A stretch of DNA of 64,000 bases. It comes from Palaemon carinicauda. Its lineage: Eukaryota; Arthropoda; Malacostraca; Decapoda; Palaemonidae. A program made the position numbers and the translations under genes. The stretch is from contig NC_090739.1 in NCBI RefSeq assembly GCF_036898095.1, positions 58,205,574 through 58,269,573 of the forward strand. The letters run 5' to 3'. Positions 34,210 through 45,733 of this stretch are shown here, in pieces. Position 1 is the stretch's first letter. Every line of letters starts with the position of its first letter. The notes below the pieces were generated by a model, which saw only the letters and a program-made list of their open reading frames with translations, ran no database searches and was not told the DNA's origin.

Positions 34210-35387
34210 AGTCCTTCATCACGGTACCAAGATGGGTCTTCGCGAGAACCATGTAGAAATCCGGGACCCTGATGTCTCCGGCCATTACTTCAAGTTGGAC
34301 TTGAAGGGATAGGGAGGCAGCTAGCCTCTCCTTGGTGTCCTGTTCCCGACGGATTAGGTGGTCGTTCAACTTGGGGAGATCTTCGTTGAACTGACTTCCC
34401 GCGACGTGAGGTTTCAGTTTCCCAACCGTAAATGTAAGCTGGATGTCCTTCCAGCTTTTATCGTCGGGGGAAGGGCGAGGGAGAGAGGCCTACACTCCTC
34501 CAGTGTAGGGCAGGGTTTTCCCTCCTCCACCGCCTTCATGACAGCATTGAAGGCCTTTTCCACGAAAGGAAAGGTCATAGTAGGGGGAGCAAGAAAGGAT
34601 GGATGTTTCTTGCTTATTGCCGGCATCTTCGAATTGCTGAAGCCCCGGGTCTTGAGGCATAGCCTGTGCCTTTGAGTGCTCGAACATGATCACTTCTTTG
34701 GGTTCGATCTCCTCCTTGGAGGCCGGCTTGGACCTGAGTCGGACGTAACAGCTGGGGAAGAACTCTACTTCTTCGAGGGCGACGGTACCTAACTTGTCGT
34801 TTATGAAGATCCTACCAGTTGTAACTGGCATATGCTCAGCGTACCTCCAAGGGTTTGACACCGAGCAGGGAGAAAGTTCCTTGACCGAGATCTTTTTCGG
34901 TTGCTTCCAGCCCATGAAGTGACGTTTGATATCCTGTTGGCCCTTACGGAACCTCTCGTCCATAAGCGCCACCAGAACTTGGATTGTATCCTCGGTGGTT
35001 GGCAGCGCAGGAAGTGAAGCAGTAGAAGTGGAGGGCACTGGTTCTTCGACCATGGTAGGAGTCACAGGAAGTGCCTGGGAAAGCTCGCCCTCTGAATCAG
35101 GGAACTCCACCTGGCCCTCATCTTTTCATTGGGGAGATAGGCCCTGAGGGGTTTTTCTGGAAACCGCGCACATACTTGCGCAGTTTCTCTCGAGCATTGT
35201 CCCTGGCCTCCGCAGACGGAGGGTTGTCAAACGCCTCATCAAGAAGGATTTTGCAGATAGCACAAGTCTGCGGGTCCCAATACTTGAGGTTCCCCTTCTT
35301 CGTAGCACAGGCGGCGTGGGTCCGGCACGCCCGATGCCCATAGAAGTCAGGGCGACGAACTCCGCAGAAGGAGCTCTCACACTTCAC
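34210..35387 (-). pseudogene. gag-like ORF1 of DIRS B, N-terminal part
   Basis: ATG at 35387 opens MKCESSFCGVRRPDFYGHRA and then LKYWDPQTCAIC, the Cys/His-rich N-terminus shared with A. Next are RDNAREKLRKYVRGFQKN, an acidic-Ser/Thr linker (EFPDSEGELSQ), FRKGQQDIKRHFMG, and SFLAPPTMTFPFVEKAFNAV (34600). FYMVLAKTHLGTVMKDL (34240) runs into T1. Frameshifts near 35115 and 34630-34400. Cys spacing resembles a zinc-binding domain; function beyond gag-like is unknown. Confidence 0.78.
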
Positions 35388-37464
35388 GTACTCCTCCTGT
35401 AAAAGAAAGAGACAATGAGTACATAGAAGTCATTGTAATATGACTTATAGTAATCTTAAAATAAGTAATAACTTAGAAATTATAAGATTCATTTATCTAA
35501 GCTCAGGATAGGTGAGCTAGAAAAGAAGTTGGAAGACACATACCTATGCATCCTGTCCAGCCAATTGCCGTGACTATGCGCCATAATTAATTCCATAGGA
35601 CCTATAGGGTTCTAGAGGAAAGGTGAGCATCCTGTAGGATGAGCCAAGCTTAGGCTTCCTCTAAGGAATTAATTATAGAGAGCGCCGGCTGACTGACGGA
35701 ATGCTGGAGGCCTGTCCGGCAAGGTGAACCCGTCAAAGGCCACAAGCTAAGTGGCTGGGAGACAGGAATATACTTGGGAATGGCGATCGCCGGTACGGCG
35801 GCGGATCGCGGCCTCCGGCAGCCGGCAGGCAGTCGGCCTTGGTAGACCTAAGCTGACAACATTCGATGAGGCAGGAAGGTTACCAGAGATGTCGGCGGCT
35901 AGCGCCGGCAAGCAGAGGCGGCAGTGGACCAGCACCAGATAGAGAGAGGGAAAGGTAAGGAGGGAAGGTAAGGAAAGGTAATACCCAATACCCAAACTAA
36001 CCTTCCTCATGAAGGAGTGTTCTCATGATAAGAGGGGATATGTCTATCATCCGGCGGCAGGGAGCCGGCAGCCGGCTATAGTGCCTGTGGTAACCCAAGG
36101 GAGGATCAGAGAACTCTCAAAGAGTGAGGTGTTCCGCCGGCAGGCCGACCGCCGGCACTACCCCATAATTCAACTAGGTAGGGAAGTGTAGCAGAGCGGC
36201 CACCCAGCAGAAGAGCAAAGCCAATCCCACAACTCGCCGCAAGCGAGGAGTTGTAGGACAGCGGACAGGAGTGTGATGGCGAGCCAACACAAAGGGATAG
36301 AGTGGGGAGGGGGTGAGGATCCTGGGAGGGAGCAGAAGGGGTGGTGACACACCCTACGCTCCCAAGAGAGAGGGGGATCTGTTCGGGTGCTAGCCTACCC
36401 AGTGAGAAGAGAACGCTCTCCAACCTAGGGAAGGTTAGCTCAGATCAGGTACAGCACCAGAGTTCTGTCCTGAACTATAATAAAACCGAATCCACCCAAG
36501 CCTAGCCTAGGCCAGGAGAATCATTCTCCTAGGCTAGGGAGGGCAAGAGTAGGACAAATCGCTAGGCTGCAGGGAGGAAGGGACGTGTCCCAACCAAGTG
36601 CAGTCTAGAGGGAAAGGCAGAGCCCTTCCACCTTCAACCTCAGTCGATACCATAAGGAGAAAACGTTCTCCTAAGGTGGACTGAGATGAACGATAGTTAC
36701 TCTGGGGTTCTCTCCCAACTCAAAGCCATAAACAATGGCGAGGAGAAGGAAAGAACGACCCCAGCCTAACCTTGCCGAATGCAATTCGAGGTAAGAGGGC
36801 TAGGGTATAGCAAGGCTACCCAGAGGGAGGAGGTTACCTCATAAGGTAACAGGGGAGATAAGGAAGCATACAAGGGCCCCAACGTTAGGTTAGGGGAGTG
36901 ACAATGAGTAGACCATGCACGATCCCTTGAATGGTCCCTAGAAGGCGAAAACACATGTGCAACACTGAATCTTGTATGTATAAATGCCTATATCTTCATT
37001 TCATAATTTTAAAACACTAGGAACACTTGTTATATCATGCAGTAAGTAAACATGGACACTAGGCATCGAGCCTAGGGTAGGCTAGTAGGCTAGCCTGGGG
37101 ATCGGCTAACTAAGTGCGCCGAGAAAACTATCGGCATAATATAACTAATTCCTAGCAATGAAGATTAAATAACTAATGATATTTAATTAGTTATGAGACC
37201 GGGAACGCTGTTCTGGCTAACTAAATAAAGCATGCGGTGCGAACAGTGGCGTCGTAACATGACGCCTCCGGTCAAGGCACAGCTCCGCCACAAAACACAA
37301 GATTTAAGGAAAAATAGTCGTTACTTTACGGCCAGAGCTTATTTATACGATACAAGAACATGGTACTCAACTTTCCAGAAGAAGGCAAGGCTGAAGGTTG
37401 CGACATGGCGAAAAATAAGGATCACTGGGAAAAAAACCAAACAACGTAGATCGCTACAAAGGTT
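35388..37464 (-). other. 5' leader of DIRS B
   Basis: A leader of about 2 kb between gag and terminal repeat. It has GC-rich stretches with ccggc/gccgg repeats (35700-36170), an A/G-rich central part (36240-36950) and an AT-rich distal part. No convincing ORF on either strand. Layout parallels the leader of A, e.g. both have actcaactttccag near the terminal repeat. Confidence 0.6.
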
Positions 37465-37839
37465 GGAATGAAGAAGACAGACGTGACGTCATTCATGATG
37501 GTGGACAGCTATGGCTGCCGTTTGTTTACATCGCGAGATACCGCAACAGTAACATAGGAGGATAACTTTGCAACGGCCCCTCAGTTATCTCGCCACCTTT
37601 TCCCCCTCGAAGCGTAAACGCTATGTGGGGTGCAGATGGCCATGTGGCGTGTCAATGCAAACGTCCCCTGTTGATATACGATGTCCTAAAGGGAAACCTT
37701 TAGGGTACTCGTGCCAGAAGTTAGAATTCTGTGAAACCTTTCGTTTAATTCTCTGGGAATATCCACTGTAGACATATATACCCTTAGGAAGCTACCAAAG
37801 GAACCTTCCATCAGGACGTCACGGCTTGAGCCCAAAAAA
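37465..37839 (-). repeat. 5' inverted terminal repeat of DIRS B
   Basis: Reverse complement of 26578-26990, ending cggcttgagcccaaaaaa. The outer 35 bp matches the second half of the internal complementary region. Confidence 0.87.
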
Positions 37840-38304
37840 TGGGATTAACATTACTAACGTATACCAAACGAGTTAGGCTAGCCTAACTCGAGAGGGGACC
37901 GTGGCTACAAGTGATACCACCGAGGTCCTGTCATCTACGAAAGAAACGTTATAATTTGGAAGAAGAAATATTATATATGTATATGCAATCTTCACTAGTA
38001 TAATTTTGCCTAACTATCTAGAAAATATCTTTATAGCTAAATACCGGAAACGTCGCACTATTAACTAAATGATTGTTTTTATGACGTGTGACAGCGGTCT
38101 CAAAGTGGCCGCCTCCAGAGATGGCAGTGCTCCACTTAACACATCTAAATTATGTGAATTTAACTGCGAGAAGGGAACTGTAATTTGTACACAGGAAAGA
38201 TTAAATACTCAACTTTCCAGAGGCTTAAGATGTTGGAGATTGCATGATAATATTCCAATAAACCGTAACAACACCGAGAGAAACGTGGGAGCGCACTTAG
38301 CTTA
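37840..38304 (-). other. 5' leader of DIRS A, part 2
   Basis: The distal leader of A resumed after B. A short palindromic stretch (gagttaggctagcctaactc) lies at 37871-37890. It holds no ORF and leads directly into A's 5' terminal repeat. Confidence 0.6.
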
Positions 38305-38630
38305 AATGCTACGTTCAAAGGAATAACAGGCCATAGTAGTATAGGGAGGGGGTCCACCGGGTACCTTGATAACGGCTCCCCTTCGTTCGCCACTCTTCCC
38401 CCTCAAAGAGTTAAATCTATTCGGGGTGAAGATTGCTATGTGTCGTATAAAAAAATACGTCCCCTGATATTATGCGATATTCTTAAAGATATATTAAGGA
38501 TACTCGCGCCAGGAGTTAGAATTCTGGAGACCTATGGTTAATTCTCTGGGAGTATCACTGTAGCAAAATATCCCTTAGAAAGCTACCTTAAGGAACCTTC
38601 TATCAGGACGACATGGCTGAGCCCAAAAAA
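38305..38630 (-). repeat. 5' inverted terminal repeat of DIRS A
   Basis: Reverse complement of 18514-18875: gtccaccgggtaccttgata, aaatctattcggggtgaag and ggttaattctctgggagtat are all found inverted there. Ends ggctgagcccaaaaaa. Confidence 0.85.
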
Positions 38631-39142
38631 TAGCTTATAATTTCTCCTGTTTTTATAAGTTTGTACCTTTATGATAACCTAATTATGATCATTATTTTAT
38701 TTCATTTTTAATTGCAAAATAATAAACTTTATTCTAGCTACCATAATATTTTCCAGCAAATCCTCGTACAATTATATAAGTAAATGACTCGCTGATATTG
38801 ACATATTTTTCTCTATTTCAGGTAGCAGATTTGAACTTCCAAGGTGGTTTGGTTGGCGGCCATTTTGTGAGCATATCCGACACAAGCTGGCATAGCTCTA
38901 TGTATTCCTCTTTTTTTTCTTTTTTTTTTTTTAGAAAATTTCTGATATTTTCATGCATAAATTCCATGCTCAGCAATGGATATAAGGATATGTCTTGAAA
39001 AATTTCATGATATAACTCAGCAAAAATAAAAAGAAAAAAAAATTGCCCCTTTATAAAACATTAAACATTATCCAAGTGCAGATTCCTTTACATATTTTTT
39101 TGTACGATAATACAATATCCTGTAAAAAATTCAGCCACTAAC
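38631..39142. other. internal part of P1
   Basis: AT-rich sequence between DIRS A and Tigger T2, assigned to P1 by position. It includes T-rich runs (38905-38935) but no transposase-like ORF. Confidence 0.5.
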
Positions 39143-39144
39143 TA

Positions 39145-41453
39145 CAGTGATACCTCTAAATTCGATCTTAATTCGTTCCGTGAGCTGCTTCGTATGTTAA
39201 AACGATCGTATGTTGGAGCTAGTATTCCCATAAAAATACACTGTAAGTTGTTTAATTCGTTCCTCAGCCTAAAAACCCATGATAACTCCTTGATAAATTG
39301 CTACACATAATTACACTTAACATGAATACAATTGAATAATACAGAAATATATAAAAAAGAATAAGAATAAAGAAATAATAAATAAAAAAGGGGTTTTTAT
39401 TGACACTACCTTAGAGACATTCCAGCGCAGGTGTAGGAATTGCTACGCGGGATGAGACAGAAGATCAGCGAGGAGGTAAAGACGGCGACTGCGACAACGT
39501 ACCGTAACTTACTCTAACTTACACTACTTGAACTTTAACCTTAGTTTATTTTTTTTCTATTTTAATATTTTATATTTTTTTTTACATTTTTTTTCTTTTC
39601 TATTTTTAATTTGCATCACTTTCAGCCGAACCTAAGATGTGACCTACCTCCTCGATCTCCTCCGACTCACTCAACTGCGCTTGGAACTCATCATGCTGCA
39701 TGGCTTGCAGCTCCTTGAGTTCCTCGGTGGTGAGCTCTTCATGATGCTCATCGATGAGCTCGGTGTTATCATATTCATCGACCTCCAGACCCATGGACTT
39801 GCCAAGGGATACAATCTCTTCGACGTCTTCCTCGACGGCAAGCACAGGTCCAGGCTCGGGGCCAAAACCTTCGAAATCTCTGGGAGCAACAGCATTAGGC
39901 CAAAGCTTCTTCCAAGCTGAATTCAGTGTCCAACGAGTTACTCCCTCCCAAGTCTGATCTATGATCTTTAAACAGTGCACGATATTAAAATGGCTCCTCC
40001 AAAATTCACGCAAAGTTAAGTTGGTGCTCTGCGTGACATTAAAGCAATGCTTAAATAAGTGCTTGGTGTACAGCTTCTTGAAATTAGAGATGACATGGGC
40101 TGGAGGATAGGGGTGGTATTCGGTGGAAGATACAACACTTTGATGAATTTGTACTCGTCGATGATATCATCTTCGAATCCTGGGGGGTTGAGCGGGTGCA
40201 TTATCCAAACAAAGCAACCACTTCAAAGACAAATTCCTTTCCTGAAGGTACTTCTTGGCAGCAGGGGCAAAAACTACGTTTACCCATTCCACAAAGATAT
40301 GCCTAGCGACCCAAGCATTAGAATTAGAACGCCATAGAACATGCATTAGGTCTTTATTAATTCTATGTGCTTTAAACCAATAACGGCTTTATTTTGCAGT
40401 CCCTGTTGGCGATGGCACAAAGGGCAAGAGTCAACCGATCCTTCATAGGCTTATGTCCAGGCATTTTCTCCTCTTCGGCAGTAATGTATGTTTGACTAGG
40501 CATCTTTTTCCAAAACAGACCGGTTTCATCACAGTTGAAAACCTGCTGCTCTACGTACCCTTCCTCCTCCAGGATCTTTTCAAACTTTTTAACAAAATCA
40601 TTAGCAGCCTTGGTGTCCGAACTTGAAGCCTCTCCATGCTGAACAACTGAATGAATCCCGGTCCGTTTACTAAATTTCTCGAACCAACCTCGAGGTGCCT
40701 TGAATTCATCCGTCGTAGGATCGGTTGAACTCTCCCCCGCGTCCCCCCCCCCCCCCCCACGAGCCCGCCGCCTTCAAGTCACAATAGATAGCGCTGGCTT
40801 TCTCACAAATGATCGTTTCAGTGATTGCATCGCCAACAATCTCCTTGTCATTTATCCAGATCAACTAAAGGCGTTCCATCTCTTCCAGAGTAGGGCTACG
40901 ACGTTTAGAAATAATGGTGATCCCCTTTGATGATTTGACTGCTTTAATGGCTGCCTTCTGCTTGATGATCATCGATATCATAGACATATTTCGGCCATAT
41001 TGTTTAGCCAGATCGCTAACACGCACACCTCATTCATGTTTTTCTATTATTTCTTGTTTTAGTTCTAATGAAAGCATTGACTTCTTCCTTTTCTCACCAC
41101 TACTACTTCCTGAACTGAAACTAAGTTTTTTAGGACCCATGATTATACGTAAAACCAAAAAGCAACACGTGAAAAAGCATTGTTAATAACAGAGCGAATA
41201 GAGAAAAACCACACGATGCGCACAAGATGAGAGGACTGATCAAGGCGACGCTCGATTGGCGTCCCTCCGATGTGCTGCCATGTACCAGAGTAAACAAGAA
41301 ACTACGATCGACGCTTCGAGAAAATTCTACGCGTATGATGTACGTCGTATGTTGGAGCAAGACTTCGGGTATCGAGATGCAAATTTGATCGAATTTTACT
41401 TCGGATGTTGGAAAATTCGTATGTAAAGACAATCGTATGTAGAGGTTCCACTG
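39145..41453 (-). mobile_element. Tigger/pogo-like DNA transposon T2, nearly full length
   Basis: 2309 bp with TA duplications at 39143-39144 and 41454-41455. Inverted ends: CAGTGATACCTCTAAATTCG on the left and, inverted from 41453, CAGTGGAACCTCTACATACG on the right. It carries a decayed transposase on the minus strand. Both termini and length fit Tigger1-class elements of the Tc1/mariner superfamily. Confidence 0.92.
39606..41140 (-). pseudogene. Tigger-type transposase of T2
   Basis: ATG 41140 reads MGPKKLSFSSGSSSGEKRKK, a pipsqueak/CENP-B-type helix-turn-helix with RVSDLAKQYGRNMS, then FKAPRGWFEKFSKRTGIHS (CENP-B second DNA-binding domain). The DDE part includes VFNCDETGLFWKKMPSQTYI (first catalytic Asp), VLYLPPNTTPILQPMS and a TLNSAWKKLWPNA C-terminus, ending in an acidic tail. 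Stops (HE* and MERL*), a C-homopolymer at 40746-40759 and other indels disrupt the frame. About 500 residues are recoverable in order, the normal Tigger length. Confidence 0.9.
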
Positions 41454-41890
41454 TATGTCATTTACCTACCCCAAAAAAATTTTAAAAAGAGGATAGATTT
41501 TTTAAGCTAAGAAACAAACTTTTTTTCTCATTTCAGGAAACGTTCCCTTATGGTTCCTCCCCCCCCCCCTTAGATCTCAGCAAATGGTGCTCAATTATCA
41601 TAGAATGAGTGTTTAGAATTTTTTTTTATTTCCCTATTTAGATTTTAGGGTGAATTTTTTTGTATACTTATTTTTTTTAATTTATTTGTAATAAATATTT
41701 ATTTTAAACTTACCTTCCATTTACTTATTTTGAAGAATAGAATACTCTTTGAAGTTTTTTTTTTTATAGTAAAAGGCTGTGAATTGCTTTGTAATTGAAT
41801 TTTTTATGAATTTTTTTTTAATCTCAGGTCGAAGTCGACCCATCGATACCTAATTAAGGTGGTCAAATAACGATACCTATCCAGGGTTAA

Positions 41891-41962
41891 TTTAACCGGT
41901 TGTTGTTGGAAATATTTATTTTGTTTATTAGAAGAACCTGTAATGCTTTTAAGATCCTAACA
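41891..41962 (+). repeat. 5' LTR of E, last 72 bp
   Basis: Resumes after the TTAA of P1 and ends CA at 41962. The 3' LTR lacks this part, so the assignment rests on position between P1 and the primer-binding site. Confidence 0.6.
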
Positions 41963-41982
41963 GTTGGCGACCTTGCTAGGAT
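41963..41982 (+). promoter_or_regulatory. primer-binding site of E
   Basis: gttggcgaccttgctaggat follows the LTR CA end directly. TGGCGACC starts are usual for gypsy-type primer-binding sites; the tRNA was not identified. Confidence 0.6.
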
Positions 41983-42031
41983 TTTGAACAACGTAACCAA
42001 TTGAAATAGGAAGAATATAGTAAGAAACAGA

Positions 42032-43085
42032 ATGAGCGAGATTATGAAAGATTTGATAGCTTCAGGTAAACTTTTTGGTGTAGATGGCTATGCTTTCCGT
42101 GAGTATGTTTTAAAGAGAGAACAGGAAATGTATGAGAGGGACGAAAGAGCAGCGGAAAGAGAAGAAAATGAGAGAGTTAGAAGAAAATGAGAGACAGCGA
42201 GAAGGAAATGAGAAACAGCATAAGCATGAGTTAGAAATTGCTCGTTTAAGGCAAAATCTTCATAATAGTCCACCAGGTAGCAGACCAGGAAGTACTGTAA
42301 TGTGTCAGGTAGCAGATGGGTTAGTTATTCATTGTTGAATGATGACTGATAATTAGGTATGGGTGCAGTGTTGAAAATCATTCCAAAATTTTATGAGGAA
42401 GATGTTACAAAATATTTCATGTCTTCTGAAAAGTTAATAAACAGACTAGGTTGTCCCAAAAACAAGTGGACTTTGTATTTACAGTCAGTCTTAAGTGGTA
42501 GGGCACTTTCTGTGTATAGTTGTGTCTGAGGATGATAGTGAGGACTATGATACTGTTAAAGAAACTATAAGAAATGTAGAAATTTGAAAAGGGATGAGAG
42601 CAGTACTTATGTAGAATACGGAAAGAAGTCAGAAAGATCATATTGTGATTGGTTAACTTCTGCTGAAGTAGATAGTTTTGATGATCTCAAGAACTTAGTT
42701 TTGCTAGAAAATCTAAAGATAACATATCTCCAGACATTAAGCTATATATAGAAAATAGGCGGGAAAAGTCTTTAGATGCAACAACATTGGTAGATGAGTA
42801 CAGAAACTCATAGTTTAAGTGATAGTAAGAAGAAAAATAATCCTTCTTCTAGTAAGATGCAACAGTGTAAGAGTAGTTTTAGAAATAGTAATACAGGGAA
42901 ATATGATTATCATTATTATTGTTATACATGTGGAAAACTACGTCATACTGCCAGGTTTTGTAAGAGCAAATGGGAAGGTAATAGTTCAGAGATAATTTGT
43001 TATCGATGTAATGAGAAAGGGCATATAGCAAGTAATTATATAGTAGAGGAGAAGAATGTCAAGAAACCAGTGTCTCGTAGTTAAT
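42032..43085 (+). pseudogene. gag of E with CCHC zinc knuckles
   Basis: ATG 42032 starts MSEIMKDLIASGKLFGVDGY followed by a charged helix (EQEMYERDERAAEREENE). The frame breaks within 42140-42780. The 42794-43084 segment has two zinc knuckles: CYTCGKLRHTARFC (complete CCHC) and CYRCNEKGHIASNY, in which the last Cys is Tyr. Gag would form the particle and bind RNA. Frameshifts and a degraded knuckle make it a pseudogene. Confidence 0.8.
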
Positions 43086-43492
43086 AATCTTTCGTCAAGC
43101 AGAGATGACATTATGAAAGAAACTAGGAACTTTTACGGAGATTTTTTGTCTGAAGGTGTAGTTTCTTTGCTTGAAGGAGGGGATTCAAGAGAAGTTATCT
43201 TGCTTAGGGATACCGGAGCAGCTGTTTCCCTTATTAGAAAAGTGTGTGTGCCAACAAGGGCCAAAATCAGTATTAAAGAAAAAGTTGTTAGGTGGGTTTC
43301 CAAATACTGTACTTGTGTTGTTTGTCCTTTGTTGAAGATGAACTTGAAAAGTCAGGGATTGTCAAGAGATGTAAAACTAGCAGTTGTAGACTATTTGCCA
43401 TTGACGGCGTTGACATTATTGTCGGTAATGATTTAACTACATCCAAATGCGTGGATCCTATTTTAAATGAGGTTCAGTGCCTGAAATGGTAA
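43056..43492 (+). pseudogene. retroviral-type aspartic protease of E
   Basis: The active site reads VILLRDTGAAVSLI (about 43195-43235), the DTGA form of pepsin-like retropepsins. The flap side is recovered after a frameshift in GVDIIVGNDLTTSKC (43400-43450), where gypsy elements have a GNDLA-type motif. It is followed by the short linker MVITRSG that leads into integrase. Confidence 0.78.
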
Positions 43493-43699
43493 TAACTAGG
43501 TCAGGTTTAGATACAGATATAGACTATGGTCATAATTTGTTCAAGGATTCGAACGTGTGTGATGGAAGCAGTGAGGTTGATCTTAGCAAGTATGGGGCTG
43601 AGAAGACTGACTCCATCGGTGTTGACAGTGATAGCCAAGTTGATGATGTAGCTGTTGAAAGTAGTGACGTAGATATAGTCAATGTAGTGGATTCAAGTA

Positions 43700-45074
43700 A
43701 TAGTTACTGCAGTGGTTTAGGCACTTACATTTTGAATAGAAATGAACTAATCAAGTTGCAGAGAGAGGATGAGACACTGTCTCGAATTTTTGAAAGTGAA
43801 TTAGATGATGATCCCAATAATGTTTGTAAGGAAACCTTTTGTTTAAAAGACAAAATTTTGTGTCGCTATGTTTGTCCCAAGTCAGTTAGCGAAGAGGAAG
43901 TTATAGAACAATTAGTAATTCATAGGAAGTTTTGCAAATTAATTTTGAAATTAGCACATGATGATCAAAGACATTGAGGGGTAAATAAGAGTTTCAAATG
44001 TATAAGTAAGACCTACTTTTGACCTAAGATAAAAAGTGACGTGAAGAGATATGTACTAAGCTGTCACAAATATCAAATTGCAGGTAAACCCAATCAAGTA
44101 ATTCCCAGGCCTCCCTTATGTAATATTCCATCAGTGGGAGAACCTTTTGAGAATGTCGTAATTGATATAATTGGACCTTTGCCTAGAAGTAAAGAAGGCA
44201 TTATATACCTATTAACAATCATTGACAGACTAACCTTTTATCCAGAAGCAATCCCGGTAAGAAGCTGCAATGCGAAAACTGTAGTTGAACGTTTGTTGAA
44301 CTATTTTTCCAAGTTTGGTCTGCCTTGCGTTAGACAAAGTGATAATGGCAGTAAATTTGTGTCCAAATATTTCAAAGACAAAGTGAAAGAGCTAGGTATC
44401 AAACTTGTAACTTCCACACCGTATCACCCCGAGTCGCAAGGGATTGCTATATATTTCCATCAAATATTAAAAAATTGCTTACGAAAATTATGTAATAACT
44501 TTGAACATGGCTGGGAAGAAAAACTACCTTTTGTCTTGTTAGTTTTACGATTGGCACCTAATAAAACTACAGGATTTAGTCCTTTTGAGTTGCTGTATGG
44601 TCACACTGCTAAAGAGGACCTTTAGAAATTTTGAAGAGTAATTTAATGCTTCAAGAGGGTAGAGAAGATTACATTCAGAATTTAAAGAATTACAAGGAGA
44701 ATTTAAGGAAAGTCTTGAAATCAGCAATAGAAAACGAGAGCAGCAACGAAGGGGAAACTAAAAAGAGATACGATCTTAAGGCAAAGGAGAGAAATCTCCG
44801 TGTGGGAGATAAAGTCCTAGTATTAATTCAGAAAGGTCCCTCATTATCTAATAAGTTTGAAGGTCCTTTTCCTATTTTAGGAAAAATGGGCAGTTTGAAT
44901 TACTTAATTGATATGGGTAGACGTAGAGTTAAGTGGCTGCACATAAACCTGCTAAAGAAATACAACGAACGCCCAGTATCAGTAATAACTGTGTCGCAGA
45001 GAGAAATTAGTTTTGAGAAAAATTCTGATGTGCTTAAGAATTTCAAGTTATTTAACTCTAGTTTAGAAGAATAA
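43700..45074 (+). pseudogene. integrase of E, located upstream of RT
   Basis: H2C2-type zinc domain: IHRKFCKLILKLAHDDQRH, then (after stops at 43978 and 44023) SCHKYQIAGK, in which the second Cys of CxxC is Tyr. The catalytic core has VIDIIGPLPRS (first Asp), RQSDNGSKFVS (second Asp) and TPYHPESQG (Glu), and KTTGFSPFELLYG. The C-terminal domain (44631-45074) has NLRVGDKVLVL and KFEGPFPILGKMGSLNYLI, a GPF/Y motif. Integrase joins cDNA to host DNA. Its position before RT is unusual for Ty3/gypsy. Confidence 0.88.
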
Positions 45075-45099
45075 ATTATCCAGAAACTGTTTTTGATAA

Positions 45100-45733
45100 T
45101 TTAGGTTTAACTAATATTTTAGAACATGATATTGAGTTACAAGACACTAAACCCATTAGACAAAGTCTGTATCGTTTGAGTCTAGAGAATGCAGATTCAG
45201 TACGGAAGGGAAGTATATGTAGGGGATGGTTTGATAGTCAGAGTGAATGGTGTTCTCCGATAGTTCTAGTAAAAAAGCAAGATGGATCAGATAGGTTGTG
45301 CATTGATTTCAGAAAAGTAAATAGTGTCACTAAGCAAAGTAATTTACCACATCCCAGGATTGACGATTGCTTAGATAGGATCAGAAATGCTAAATTCATC
45401 TCCAAACTTGATTTGGTCAAAGGTTATTGGAAAGTATCTCTAAGCAGACGAGCTAGAAAAATATCTGCTTTTATAACACCGTTCAGTAGTTATGAACCTA
45501 AAGTAATACCTTTTGGGTTAAGAAATGCAGTCAGTACTTTCCAAAGATTAATGAATAAAGTTTTAAATGGCATTGATAACTGTGTCTTGAATTTAGGTGA
45601 TCTTATTATATTTTCAGAAACTTGGGAAGATTATTTACACATTTTAGCTAAAGTCCTGACAGCCCTTGTAAAAGAAAAGCAAACCTTGTATTAAATTTAA
45701 AGAAATGCTAATTTGGGAAAACCTAAATCACTT
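45100..45733 (+). pseudogene. reverse transcriptase of E, N-terminal part
   Basis: From 45176: GWFDSQSEWCSPIVLVKKQD, RLCIDFRKVNSVTK, FISKLDLVKGYWKVSLS and VIPFGLRNAVSTFQRLMNKV are canonical gypsy RT blocks. The active site, normally YxDD, reads LNLGDLIIFSE, so Tyr and the first Asp are lost. The reading frame runs into ATC ACT T at 45733, where G is inserted; it resumes at 52245 as TAT TTA GGG, giving the expected ITYLGHKVG. Confidence 0.9.

Larger units (their letters stand above)
26578..37839 (-). mobile_element. DIRS1-like retrotransposon B, nested in A
   Basis: Minus-strand coding. Plus order: 3' terminal repeat (26578-26990), internal complementary region (27063-27158), recombinase, RNase H, RT, gag (split by T1), leader (35388-37464), 5' terminal repeat (37465-37839). 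Outer ends are cggattttgagcgaagcg and, inverted, ttttttgggctcaagccg. Removing T1 gives about 8.3 kb. It sits in the leader of A in the same orientation. B is less decayed than A in the RT, but is broken by an in-frame stop, frameshifts and a lost recombinase Arg. Confidence 0.88.
18514..38630 (-). mobile_element. DIRS1-like retrotransposon A (host of B)
   Basis: Coding is on the minus strand. In plus order: 3' inverted terminal repeat (18514-18875), internal complementary region (18957-19045), recombinase, RNase H/RT, gag, leader (24550-26577, resumed 37840-38304), 5' inverted terminal repeat (38305-38630). The terminal repeats are reverse complements over about 330 bp and sit 20 kb apart because element B lies inside the leader. 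Without B the element is about 8.9 kb, longer than classic DIRS1 (about 4.8 kb). All ORFs are broken. Confidence 0.85.
18161..41890. mobile_element. piggyBac-like element P1, split by later insertions
   Basis: Left end CCCTGGATAGGTGTGG (18161) and right end, read inward from 41890, TTAACCCTGGATAGGTATCG are matching inverted termini. GGGTCATATACGACCC-type palindromes lie just inside the left end. Removing DIRS A (18514-38630) and Tigger T2 (39145-41453) leaves about 1.3 kb, the size of intact copy P2 (1355 bp). The right flank has TTAA; the left reads TTCAAT, so the left target copy is mutated. No transposase ORF is visible. Confidence 0.7.
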
